Below, piece by piece: positions 25,842-34,435 of a stretch of 64,000 bases of DNA. How positions within the stretch are numbered: the first letter of the stretch is position 1; each line of letters begins with the position of its first letter. The DNA is taken from positions 62,001 to 126,000 of the forward strand of contig JBDSXW010000127.1 of assembly GCA_039925965.1 (NCBI GenBank). The letters are read 5' to 3'. The notes below the pieces were generated by a model that worked only from the letters and a program-made list of their open reading frames with translations, did no database searches and was not told the origin of the DNA. A program made the translations under genes and the position numbers. The stretch comes from JAZKFT01 sp039925965. Its GTDB lineage: Bacteria; Bacteroidota; Bacteroidia; Chitinophagales; Chitinophagaceae.

Positions 25842-28505
25842 CTAAACCAGCTCCGCCAAACTCTCTTCTATCGCCTGCATCCTGGCGGCTGCATCTGCTT
25901 GTTTTTTTCGCTCCAATTCTATCACTTCAGGTTTGGCATTGGCCACAAATTTTTCGTTGCTCAGTTTTTTGCCTACACTTTCGAAGAATTTCTGCTGGTG
26001 TTCCAGATCCTTCACTAACGCTTCCTTCTGCGCGTTAGTATCAATGGGTTGTGAAGAGATAATTAAAAACTTGTCCGTATCTACTGTAAGCGAAATGCCT
26101 TGCTGTGTAAATGTGTCTGACACTTCGATTGAAGACGCATTTACCTGTTTCATTAAGATATTCTCCAGCAGCCGATACCGATCTTTAACGGCAGTTTGTA
26201 TAAATAGTTGAATCGGCTCTTTGGGTTTAATATTGTTCTTCACACGGGCCTCGCGTAAAGCGGTAATTACTTTTTTCAGCAATTCGCCATCTGTGATCAC
26301 CTGTTCGTCGGCTGGTATTAAGGGAGCATAAAGCTTCACGCACAAATCGTCCGCCCTTTCGTCCAGCAAATGGTAGATTTCTTCGCTAATAAATGGCATA
26401 AACGGATGCAGCAATTGCAGCAACTCTGTAAAATAGCCGATTGTTTCCTGGTACACGGCAGCATCAATTGGTTGCTCAAAACCTGGCTTCACCCATTCCA
26501 GGTACCAACTACAGAAATCGTCCCAGATCAATGAATAGATTGTCTTCAACGCTTCGCTGAGTTTGAACTGATCCATCAGTGTATTTACTTCAGCTTTAAC
26601 CTGGTTGAGCCTGTTCGCAAACCAATCAACAGCAAAGTTGCTTTCGGTGGTTGACTCTTGACCGTCCACATTGGACCGGCCTTCCCACATTTTCAACAGC
26701 TTGAGTGCATTCCAAAGTTTATTATTGAAATTCTTTCCTTGTTCGAGCGCACTCTCATCAAACATCAGATCGTTCCCGGCCGGCGAGCTTACCATGATTC
26801 CGAATCGTACTGCATCGGCACCATATTGTTCAATCAAGGCGAGCAGATCCGGAGAGTTACCCAATTGTTTACTCATTTTTCGACCTTGTTTATCACGTAC
26901 CATCCCTGTGAAATAAACATCTTTAAATGGCTGCTCATTGCCATATTCGTACCCGGCCATAATCATCCGGGCTACCCAGAAAAAGATAATGTCCTGACCC
27001 GTAACCAAGGTCGTAGATGGGTAATAATAAGCCGCGTCTATATTGCCGGGATTACTAATGCCTTTGAAAACTTCCATTGGCCACAACCAACTGGAGAACC
27101 AGGTGTCCAGCACATCTTCGTCCTGCTTTAACTGAGCATTACTAATCGAAAATTGTTCCTGGAACATTGCTATCGCTTCTGCTTCCGTAGCCGCTACTAC
27201 AAACCTTCGTTCTGCATCGTACCATGCAGGTATTCGCTGGCCCCACCAAAGCTGGCGGCTGATACACCAATCTTTAATATTTTCCAGCCAATGATTATAG
27301 GTATTCTTCGCCTTCGCGGGATGGAATCTAATGGTATCATCCATCACCGATTCTAACGCTTCGGGGTTTTTCTCAAGAAAGGCCTGCATGTCGATGAACC
27401 ATTGCAGGGACAGCTTGCTTTCAATTACTGCGCCAGTGCGTTCGCTGGTACCTACTTGTCCTTTATAATCTTCTATTTTTTGTATTTGTCCCAACGCGCC
27501 AATATCTTCTGCGATTCGTTTTCTTAATTCAAAACGGTCGATGCCATTGTAAGATAATACCAGTTCTGAAGGCGCATCATCCATCAATTCCGCACTGGAA
27601 AATTTGCCGGTGGCATCTAACGTGTCAATGGCTTTGAGGCCATGTTTGGCGCCTAACATGTTATCATTCTTGTCGTGGGCAGGAGTAATCTTCAAGGCGC
27701 CGGTACCAAAATCGGCAGTTACATATTCATCCGCAATAATGGGTATTTTCCGGTTGATGATCGGCACAATCACTTCCTTACCCACAAAGCCGGTATACCT
27801 TTCATCTGTTGGGTTCACGCAAATAGCAACGTCTCCGAGTATGGTTTCTGGCCGCGTTGTGGCAACGGTAATGCTGCCCGTACCGTCCGTCAGCAGGTAT
27901 TGTACGTAGTATAATTTTGAATCGATTTCTTTAAAGATTACCTCTTCGTCGCTCAGTGCGGTTTGGCTCATTGGATCCCAGTTTACCATTCGCTTGCCAC
28001 GATAGATCAATCCTTTTTTATGCAGGTCAATGAATACCTTGATCACCGAAGCATAGTAATCCGGATCCATAGTAAACGAAGTGCGCTTCCAATCGAGGCT
28101 GCAGCCCAGTTTTTTTAACTGCTGCAGAATGATGCCGCCATATTTTTCTTTCCATTCCCAGGCATAGCTTAAGAATTCATCTCTGGATAAAGAAGATTTG
28201 GCGATGCCGCGTTCGCGCAGCATGCCCACCACTTTCGCTTCTGTGGCAATACTGGCATGGTCAGTTCCGGGCACCCAGCAGGCATTTTTACCCTGCATCC
28301 GGGCCCGGCGGATCAGGATATCCTGGATCGTATTATTGAGGGCATGGCCCATATGTAACACCCCGGTTACGTTGGGGGGCGGAATTACTATCGTATAAGG
28401 CTCCCGGTGGTCGGGTGTGCTGTAGAAATAACCTTTCTCCATCCAATGCGCATACCACTTATTATCAGTTTGTTGTGGCTCAAAATTCTTACTTAGTTCA
28501 GTCAT
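25842..28505 (-). CDS. valS: Valine--tRNA ligase
   Basis: 887 residues, class I aminoacyl-tRNA synthetase. It charges tRNA-Val in the cytoplasm and edits threonine. The HIGH motif is HMGH at 51-54 within PPPNVTGVLHMGHAL, and the KMSKS motif is the KMSKQ in GRKMSKQLGNSPD. The CP1 editing domain (ATTRPETILGDVAICV) and the C-terminal coiled coil typical of ValS (end rich in Lys/Glu, AKPEVIELERKKQ) are present. The TAG stop falls inside a short GTTTAGACGTTTAGAGG duplication. A TATTTTTG box lies 22 bases before the start. Confidence 0.98.
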   Translation of the reverse strand: MTELSKNFEPQQTDNKWYAHWMEKGYFYSTPDHREPYTIVIPPPNVTGVLHMGHALNNTIQDILIRRARMQGKNACWVPGTDHASIATEAKVVGMLRERGIAKSSLSRDEFLSYAWEWKEKYGGIILQQLKKLGCSLDWKRTSFTMDPDYYASVIKVFIDLHKKGLIYRGKRMVNWDPMSQTALSDEEVIFKEIDSKLYYVQYLLTDGTGSITVATTRPETILGDVAICVNPTDERYTGFVGKEVIVPIINRKIPIIADEYVTADFGTGALKITPAHDKNDNMLGAKHGLKAIDTLDATGKFSSAELMDDAPSELVLSYNGIDRFELRKRIAEDIGALGQIQKIEDYKGQVGTSERTGAVIESKLSLQWFIDMQAFLEKNPEALESVMDDTIRFHPAKAKNTYNHWLENIKDWCISRQLWWGQRIPAWYDAERRFVVAATEAEAIAMFQEQFSISNAQLKQDEDVLDTWFSSWLWPMEVFKGISNPGNIDAAYYYPSTTLVTGQDIIFFWVARMIMAGYEYGNEQPFKDVYFTGMVRDKQGRKMSKQLGNSPDLLALIEQYGADAVRFGIMVSSPAGNDLMFDESALEQGKNFNNKLWNALKLLKMWEGRSNVDGQESTTESNFAVDWFANRLNQVKAEVNTLMDQFKLSEALKTIYSLIWDDFCSWYLEWVKPGFEQPIDAAVYQETIGYFTELLQLLHPFMPFISEEIYHLLDERADDLCVKLYAPLIPADEQVITDGELLKKVITALREARVKNNIKPKEPIQLFIQTAVKDRYRLLENILMKQVNASSIEVSDTFTQQGISLTVDTDKFLIISSQPIDTNAQKEALVKDLEHQQKFFESVGKKLSNEKFVANAKPEVIELERKKQADAAARMQAIEESLAELV

Positions 28506-28527
28506 GGTGCTTTCTAAAAAATGTCGG

Positions 28528-28535
28528 CAAAAATA
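28528..28535 (-). promoter_or_regulatory. TATTTTTG -7 box of valS
   Basis: Matches TAnnTTTG read leftward, 22 bases upstream of the valS ATG; -33 element not evident. Confidence 0.45.
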
Positions 28536-28579
28536 AGGAATTGGGTGGCACTCCTTTAGTCGTAAAGTAGTAAAACCGT

Positions 28580-28640
28580 AAATGGGTCAATCGGTCAATG
28601 GTCATTTAGTCATTGATCTATTGGCCTATTAGCTTAATGA
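28580..28640. repeat. GGTCAAT/GGTCATT-type repeat
   Basis: Six or so imperfect 7-9 bp words (GGGTCAATC, GGTCAATG, GTCATTTA, GTCATTGAT) between the retropepsin-like gene and valS. Confidence 0.75.
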
Positions 28641-28685
28641 CAACTGCAAATGGGGGGAATAACTGTTCACAGCTTATAACTCCGG

Positions 28686-29072
28686 CTATTTTAGCTGTTT
28701 AAGAATTGCCTTAGCAATTTTTGGGTCAATGATCACCGTGTCGTTTTCAAAATCCAGTTTCATCCGCCATTTCTGCATGGTAGTTACGCCAATGATGGCT
28801 TCTTCACTAAGGTTCGGCACCACCATAAATTCATCACTCATACGAACCTCATTAAAATAGAAATCGGATCGTAGGGTTTCTTCTATTTTCAGATAAGTTC
28901 CCTGGCTGGCTGTTGAAACTTCTAATGGCGTTCGCATTTTTTCGGCATTACCAATTTCATCTACGTAATCGGGGTGGATGCATGAAAACGTGGCCCCGCT
29001 ATCAAACAGTGCATACAATATTTTGTCTCCTTTAGAACCTTCGAACCGGATTGGCACCTTAATAATTCCCAT
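28686..29072 (-). CDS. Retropepsin-like aspartic protease domain protein
   Basis: 128 residues. The motif ALFDSGATFSCIH places the catalytic Asp at residue 24 (DSGA), and GVTTMQKWRMKLDFEND near 98-114 matches the second hydrophobic motif of retroviral-type pepsins. Such single-domain proteins act as dimers; cytoplasmic, no signal peptide. The ATG at 29072 is used; a GTG one codon upstream is possible. It starts 20 bases after kdsA ends, so both are probably one transcript. Whether it truly cleaves proteins is unknown. Confidence 0.85.
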   Translation of the reverse strand: MGIIKVPIRFEGSKGDKILYALFDSGATFSCIHPDYVDEIGNAEKMRTPLEVSTASQGTYLKIEETLRSDFYFNEVRMSDEFMVVPNLSEEAIIGVTTMQKWRMKLDFENDTVIIDPKIAKAILKQLK

Positions 29073-29092
29073 CACTATTTTTTTTTGTGAAG

Positions 29093-29914
29093 TTATACAA
29101 CTGCTTTCCTTAAAACCACCAGTTTTTCCAGCAATTCTTCCAGCATTTCAAGTCGTAGCATATTGGCACCATCGCTTTTCGCAACAGCAGGGTTGGGATG
29201 GGTTTCAATAAACAGTCCGTCGGCGCCGGTCGCAATGGCGGCCTTTGCAATGGTGCTGATCAGTTGTGGATTGCCGCCCGTCACGCCGCTGGTCTGGTTG
29301 GGCGTTTGCAGGCTGTGCGTGCAGTCCATTATTACCGGAACGCCGTGCGCGGCCATTAATGGAATATTCCGGTAGTCCACGATCATATCCTGGTAGCCAA
29401 AGCTGTTGCCCCGCTCGGTCAGCATCACTTTATTATTGCCGTGGGTCTTTATTTTCTCGACGGCGAACTTCATAGACGGCCCGCTCACAAACTGACCTTT
29501 TTTTACATTCACGATTTTGCCGGTCGCGGCTGCTGCCAGCAATAGATCAGTCTGCCGGCAGAGAAAAGCCGGTATCTGTAAAATATCGATATAATCTGCT
29601 GCCATGGCGGCTTCTTCGTGGGCATGTATATCGCTGGTGGTGGGCAGTCCAAAATGGTCACCCACTTTTTTTACCAGTGCCAATGCCGCTTCATCGCCTA
29701 TGCCTGTAAATGAAGAAGCACTGGTGCGGTTAGCCTTGCGGTAAGATGCTTTAAAAACATAAGGTATCTCCAGGCGCTTACAAATAGCCGACACTTTCTC
29801 AGCCACTTCCATCACTAAATCTTCCCCTTCCACCACGCAGGGACCAGCTATCAAAAAGAAGTTATTGGGATTATAGCTTTGCTTCGCAAACAAATCGGTC
29901 AAGAATTTTTCCAT
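29093..29914 (-). CDS. kdsA: 3-deoxy-8-phosphooctulonate synthase
   Basis: 273 residues. It condenses phosphoenolpyruvate with arabinose 5-phosphate to make Kdo-8-phosphate for the lipopolysaccharide core, which marks the organism as Gram-negative. Recognised by FFLIAGPCVVEGEDLVMEVA at the N-terminus, FKASYRKANRTSASSFTG, DIHAHEEA, QIPAFLCRQTDLL and the late DCTHSLQTPN and DGLFIETHPNP blocks. The Asn in the KANRTS region suggests the metal-independent class, but this needs alignment. Upstream the gene abuts a repeat-filled gap; a TACTTTTG box sits only four bases before the ATG. Confidence 0.97.
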   Translation of the reverse strand: MEKFLTDLFAKQSYNPNNFFLIAGPCVVEGEDLVMEVAEKVSAICKRLEIPYVFKASYRKANRTSASSFTGIGDEAALALVKKVGDHFGLPTTSDIHAHEEAAMAADYIDILQIPAFLCRQTDLLLAAAATGKIVNVKKGQFVSGPSMKFAVEKIKTHGNNKVMLTERGNSFGYQDMIVDYRNIPLMAAHGVPVIMDCTHSLQTPNQTSGVTGGNPQLISTIAKAAIATGADGLFIETHPNPAVAKSDGANMLRLEMLEELLEKLVVLRKAVV

Positions 29915-29918
29915 GCCC

Positions 29919-29926
29919 CAAAAGTA
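29919..29926 (-). promoter_or_regulatory. TACTTTTG box directly before kdsA
   Basis: Matches TAnnTTTG and ends four bases before the ATG, implying a leaderless or nearly leaderless transcript if it is the real -7 element. Confidence 0.4.
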
Positions 29927-29934
29927 AGCCTGGC

Positions 29935-30048
29935 GATTTACGATTTACGATTTCGGATTTACGATTTATTTTGAACGCTGAAAGCAAGAAGCTGAAGTCA
30001 AAATACTAATAAACCAGTAAACCAGTAAACCAGTAAACCAATAACCCC
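29935..30048. repeat. GATTTACG and CCAGTAAA tandem repeats
   Basis: Two unrelated families side by side: four units of GATTTACG at 29935-29968, and five units of AGTAAACC at 30009-30048. Confidence 0.9.
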
Positions 30049-30093
30049 TTCCTCCCACCGGTCAAAGTTTCGTTTCGGGCGAAGTATATCAGA

Positions 30094-30180
30094 ACTCGTG
30101 AACTTGTAAACTTGTGAACTCTAAACCCTAAACTCTAAACTCTAAACTCTAAACTCTAAACCCTAAACTTCTAAACCCTA
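30094..30180. repeat. Telomere-like CTAAACCCTAAACT repeat at the regulator stop
   Basis: GTGAACTTGTAAACTT units pass into about nine 7-bp units of CTAAACC/CTAAACT. Read leftward it is TTTAGGG/AGTTTAG, and the TAG stop of the response regulator is inside the first unit. Confidence 0.92.
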
Positions 30181-30921
30181 ATACCCAATCGCTTTTAAAA
30201 AATCCGACTTCTTTCTTTTGGAAACTTCCAGCACAGCATTGTTGGAGAGGACGACCTGGCCGCCTTCGCCACGGATGTATTTTTCCACGCAGTTTTTGTT
30301 GATAATATAGGAGTTATGAATCCGCAGGAATTCATAACCGGGAAGCATATCCTCAAAATCTTTCAGCGTGCGACTTACGATGTATTTCTTTTTATCCGCC
30401 AGGAAAATATGCGTGTAATTGACACTGGCTTCGAGGTAAATGATATCCGTAATTTTTATAAACTGCAACCCACCCGATGTAGGAATCGCAATGCGATGCA
30501 GGTGTTTTTTCTCCGCCAGGTTTTCAAGCAGCAGTTCTAATTGGGGATTTGGATTGGCATGGTTTAATTTTTGCTCCGCCCGTTCTATCGCATTGCGCAA
30601 CTCTTCAATTTCAATAGGTTTCACCAGGTAATCCAAAGCACTGAAGCGTATCGCTTTAATGGCATAATGATCGTAGGCGGTAGTAAAGATCAGTTCGAAC
30701 TTTTTATTGTTGAGTTGCTGCAGCATCACAAAGCCATTCATCAACGGCATTTCGATATCCAAAAATACCAGGTCCGGATGCAGGCTTTCGATGGCGTCTA
30801 TTCCTTCTTTACCGTTGTTACATATTTTCATTACCAGCACCTGCTTAAAATGTTGTAATAATTTTTCCTTCAACGCACTGCTGCTATTGGGTTCGTCGTC
30901 GATAATAATGGCTCTTAACAT
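30178..30921 (-). CDS. LytTR family response regulator
   Basis: 247 residues. A receiver domain (1-120) has the acidic pair IIIDDE at 6-10 and phosphoacceptor Asp55 in VFLDIEMP, with the conserved Thr/Lys side (TTAYD, LVKPI). The C-terminal LytTR DNA-binding domain (about 140-245) carries the ILYLEAS-type start and RTLKDFEDMLPGYEFLRIHNSYIINKN block. It should be phosphorylated by the sensor encoded directly upstream (31211-34312; 289 bases between) and control genes with LytTR direct-repeat sites. It is a paralogue of the regulator at 39094, of identical length. Confidence 0.95.
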   Translation of the reverse strand: MLRAIIIDDEPNSSSALKEKLLQHFKQVLVMKICNNGKEGIDAIESLHPDLVFLDIEMPLMNGFVMLQQLNNKKFELIFTTAYDHYAIKAIRFSALDYLVKPIEIEELRNAIERAEQKLNHANPNPQLELLLENLAEKKHLHRIAIPTSGGLQFIKITDIIYLEASVNYTHIFLADKKKYIVSRTLKDFEDMLPGYEFLRIHNSYIINKNCVEKYIRGEGGQVVLSNNAVLEVSKRKKSDFLKAIGY

Positions 30922-30930
30922 GGAGGAAAG

Positions 30931-30960
30931 GTTTAGGGTTTAGAGTTTAGGGTTTAGGGG
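30931..30960. repeat. TTTAGGG repeat upstream of the regulator
   Basis: Four units of GTTTAGGG/GTTTAGA on the plus strand, ten bases before the regulator ATG; opposite orientation to the copy after its stop. Confidence 0.85.
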
Positions 30961-31012
30961 TTCAAATTGTTCAAAGGGTATTTGTAATTAGCGGTTTTGG
31001 TTTAGTTCAATT

Positions 31013-31062
31013 GTTCACAAGTTCACAAGTTTACGAGTTCACAAGTTCGCTCAGTCACTGGT
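31013..31062. repeat. GTTCACAAG repeat
   Basis: Five units of the same family as 4411-4496, between the sensor and its regulator. Confidence 0.85.
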
Positions 31063-31120
31063 TCAAAATCTTGTTTTGGGCATCCTTTCAGCATCGTCAG
31101 GTAATTGCAGTCCTTGCAGC

Positions 31121-31212
31121 AATCAACTCGTGAACCTGTAAACTGGTGAACTATAAAACTCCTAAACACTAAACAATAAACACTAAACACTAAACACTAA
31201 ACACTACACCCT
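31121..31212. repeat. CTAAACA repeat ending in the sensor stop codon
   Basis: A GTGAACCTGTAAACTG segment passes into eight units of AACACTA/CTAAACA. Read leftward, the sensor's TAG stop is part of GTTTAGGG. Confidence 0.9.
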
Positions 31213-34200
31213 AAACTGAACCCTTTATAGTCACTTCAACCCTCGTGCCCGAAGGTTGATCGTTTTCGAAAAGATCGGTGATGGCAACAGAAGTTTTGGC
31301 CTCGTCCCGGTTGTGCATCTGGATCCGGTCTTTAGAGATCTGGATGCCGTACGATACATGTTCGGGCTTGTTGAGTTCTTTTAAAAATGCCGCCCTGGCC
31401 CTGCCCACGCCATTGTCGGTGATGGTGTATAGAATATCATCATCCTGCAACTCAATCGTTATCAGCAATTTCCGATCATCAGTCTCTTTATTGAGCAACC
31501 CATGATGAATCGCATTTTCCAGGAATGGCTGCACCACCAACGGAGGTACTTTGTAGTCGCTGTGCATCAGTTCTTCATCGACGGTAAGGCTGTATTCAAA
31601 TTTATTATTGCAGCGAAACTGTTCCAGTTGCAGGTACAGTTTTAAGGTCTCCACATCTTTATGCAGCGGCACCAGGTTGTTTTTGGAGCTGTCCAGCACA
31701 CCGCGTATCAACCGGGCAAAACGACTGAGGTAGGTAGTGGCCAATTCCTTCTGGTTGGTCTGTATCATATTGTCAATCGCATTGAGACAATTGAAAATGA
31801 AATGAGGATTCATCTGTGCCCGCAAGGCCTGCATTTCAGCTTCAGCGATCCTTTGTTTTAAACCGGCTTCATGCCGGATCATTGTTACCCGGCTCCTGAA
31901 AAGCAAGTAAACGGAAGCTCCGGTCAGCAGCATAACCATAGTCACAAACCACCAGGTTTTCCAGAACGGTGGGGCGATCACAATCAATAGTGAGTTATTG
32001 ACCGGGCCCCATTCTGATGTCTCATCTTTAGCCTTCACCATAAAGGAATAGGTGCCGGGTGCCAGGCTGGTGTAGTTGGCCACCGGCTGACCGGTATTGG
32101 TCACCCAGTCATTGTCGGCGCCTTCCAGTTTATAGGCATATAGCAGGTTGCCATTTTCTGAATAAGAAGCACTGGCAAAGCTGATACTAATATTTTTTTC
32201 AGAATAACCCAGCTGCAATTCCTGGGCACCTATCGCCGTTGGAACGGGCAGGTTATTTACTTTTATATTGTCTATGAAAGTAATTTGTTTGGAAGCATTG
32301 GTTTGCCAAATGGCGTCTTTAATAAACAGCGCACGGTCGTTGAGGCCATACACCAACTGTTTGCCAATGCTATCGTAAAATTGGAGGTATGCGAAGCTCA
32401 AATTAATGTTTTCATCTTTCAACTGGAGGGTCCGCACTTCGTTTGTTGATATGTTGAGCCGGTTGATACCGGCAGTACATGAAAAAAAGAGATCATTTGT
32501 ACCCACGCGGGTAATTGCATAAATATTATCAGACAGCAGCCCATCTTTCCGGGTCAAAAACTGAACCGTGTCGTTAATGTAATTGTATTTGATGAGCCCC
32601 AGGCCGGCTTCATTACTAAGCCAGAGGTCGCTCCCGGATCCTGGTACAATATTCAAAACCGGTTGGTCTTTCAATAGTGCTGCTTTCGACGGTTTGGTGG
32701 GATACAATTTCCATCGATCAGCAGCCGGTTCATAGCAGACCATACCGCCTTTGGCAGATGACGTCATCCAGATATTATGCTGCTCATCTTCCGTAAGGGT
32801 AGAGATTCGGTACAGGCTGTCAAACACAGGTTGCCCATTGATGAGATAGTTTTTATAGTAACTAAATTTGTTTCCGGCCAGGTCATAATACCCCAACGCA
32901 TTAGGATACCGAAAAGCAATCCACAGGTTGCCGGCTGAAGTACAGAACATGGCATTGATAAACAGGTCCCTTGTCGCCGGATCCAACCAGGGCGGTTGGG
33001 TAAACTTTTTGGACTGCTTATCAAAAATGTAGAACCCGGCTCTCGTTCCAACCCAGAGCCTGTCCGCATGATCGTTACATATCCGGGTAACAGATTCAGG
33101 TGATCCGGTCCGATCGGTTAATTTATACTGCTTTGCGTTGTGCCCATCGGCGGCTATATCCAACAGCCCATCGTAACGGTAGGCCATATAGATATCGCCG
33201 TTTTTCGACCTGGTGATACCGGTAGTAAAGTTGGTATAGTCTTGAATAGTATAAGGCAGCAATACATGCTGCACATTCGATTCGTTTAAAGCTAATTTCA
33301 ACAGGCCCCGGGTTTCGGTACCAATCCACATGTAGGTACCATCATTTAAAATACTGCTTCCAATGAAAGCGGGGAATGCGCCAACTTTTGGATCCCCGTT
33401 AATAAATGTATAGTTCAGCGTTGCAGGGTCTACGGAATAAATAGCCTGGCCGCCACCGCAAATCAGCATACCTTCTTTATCTCTCGAAATCGAGTTAATG
33501 CAACAGGCCTCAGTACCTGGGATAATATTGAAAAGCTGGCGTTGAAACTGGTTTTTAGTTAGGTCATATCTGGCCAAACCAAGACCCCATGTTGCCAGCC
33601 ATACCACCTGGGTTTCTTCGTCACAGAGAAAACTCCTTACCGGTTCCCGATTAATAAAAGGATAGTTCAGTGGGTTATGCTTCCACGAATAAACCTCTTT
33701 TTTTGCTTCATCAATAATGCAAAGACCGTTATTATCCGTGGGTAGCCAGAACCGATTTTTACTATCCTGAAACCAGGCCTCTTTGTTGATAAGCAGGCCG
33801 CGCAACGACTGGGCCCATGGCAGATCGGTAAGGCGGAATAAGTATTGTAATGATTCGTTGAACACATCAATAACACCCGAATGGTTTACAAAGATCCGGC
33901 CCTGCCGGTCCTTAAAAAAGCTACGCACATAGTTATCGGGACCCTCATGGGCTGAAGGCAGCACTGCCTTGCTGTTTTCAAACTGGTGGGTATAAGTATT
34001 AAAAATCGAAAGACCGCCATTGGTGCCGATCAGGAGCTGCCCCGGCTGGTACTCGAGAAGATCGAGGACATTATTCCCGCATAAGGTATTCTTGTCTGCC
34101 TGGTCGTTGAAGAACGACATAAACCGGTTGCCATCGAACCGGTTCAGGCCTTCTTCTGTGCCGAGCCAGATGAAATTCCGGCTGTCTTTGATTATACAAT

Positions 34201-34312
34201 TGATACTATTGTTGCTCAGTCCATTTTTGGAAGTATAATTAGTAAACCGAAAAGGCTGCGCCCCCGGGAGAAACCAGGACGCCAGGAATATGAGGGCAAA
34301 GCCATAACGCAT
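31211..34312 (-). CDS. LytS-type sensor kinase with propeller and Y_Y_Y domain
   Basis: 1033 residues. A signal peptide is followed by about 680 residues of two-component regulator propeller repeats (FTNYTSKNGLSNNSINCI, later FIWLGTEEGLNRFDG and similar WIG/WVGT units), then a Y_Y_Y domain (YAYKLEGADNDW, SLAPGTYSFMVKAKD), one transmembrane helix (WWFVTMVMLLTGASVYLLF) and a His_kinase domain with the phosphorylated His in NPHFIFNCLNAID near 835, then the HATPase part (VVQPFLENAIHHGL). It senses a periplasmic signal, often a sugar or glycan in this family, and signals to the LytTR regulator at 30178. Unlike hybrid two-component systems it has no receiver or AraC domain. Confidence 0.95.
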   Translation of the reverse strand: MRYGFALIFLASWFLPGAQPFRFTNYTSKNGLSNNSINCIIKDSRNFIWLGTEEGLNRFDGNRFMSFFNDQADKNTLCGNNVLDLLEYQPGQLLIGTNGGLSIFNTYTHQFENSKAVLPSAHEGPDNYVRSFFKDRQGRIFVNHSGVIDVFNESLQYLFRLTDLPWAQSLRGLLINKEAWFQDSKNRFWLPTDNNGLCIIDEAKKEVYSWKHNPLNYPFINREPVRSFLCDEETQVVWLATWGLGLARYDLTKNQFQRQLFNIIPGTEACCINSISRDKEGMLICGGGQAIYSVDPATLNYTFINGDPKVGAFPAFIGSSILNDGTYMWIGTETRGLLKLALNESNVQHVLLPYTIQDYTNFTTGITRSKNGDIYMAYRYDGLLDIAADGHNAKQYKLTDRTGSPESVTRICNDHADRLWVGTRAGFYIFDKQSKKFTQPPWLDPATRDLFINAMFCTSAGNLWIAFRYPNALGYYDLAGNKFSYYKNYLINGQPVFDSLYRISTLTEDEQHNIWMTSSAKGGMVCYEPAADRWKLYPTKPSKAALLKDQPVLNIVPGSGSDLWLSNEAGLGLIKYNYINDTVQFLTRKDGLLSDNIYAITRVGTNDLFFSCTAGINRLNISTNEVRTLQLKDENINLSFAYLQFYDSIGKQLVYGLNDRALFIKDAIWQTNASKQITFIDNIKVNNLPVPTAIGAQELQLGYSEKNISISFASASYSENGNLLYAYKLEGADNDWVTNTGQPVANYTSLAPGTYSFMVKAKDETSEWGPVNNSLLIVIAPPFWKTWWFVTMVMLLTGASVYLLFRSRVTMIRHEAGLKQRIAEAEMQALRAQMNPHFIFNCLNAIDNMIQTNQKELATTYLSRFARLIRGVLDSSKNNLVPLHKDVETLKLYLQLEQFRCNNKFEYSLTVDEELMHSDYKVPPLVVQPFLENAIHHGLLNKETDDRKLLITIELQDDDILYTITDNGVGRARAAFLKELNKPEHVSYGIQISKDRIQMHNRDEAKTSVAITDLFENDQPSGTRVEVTIKGSV

Positions 34313-34435
34313 GTAGGGGGTCGCGGTTTTTTATAAAAGGAAGCGGGGTTTTGGGTGTGGGTAATACTTGTAGGTTACCGATCAATTTTCAATTTAGATA
34401 AAATATACTATTATGTTTCAATCAGGGTGTTTTAT

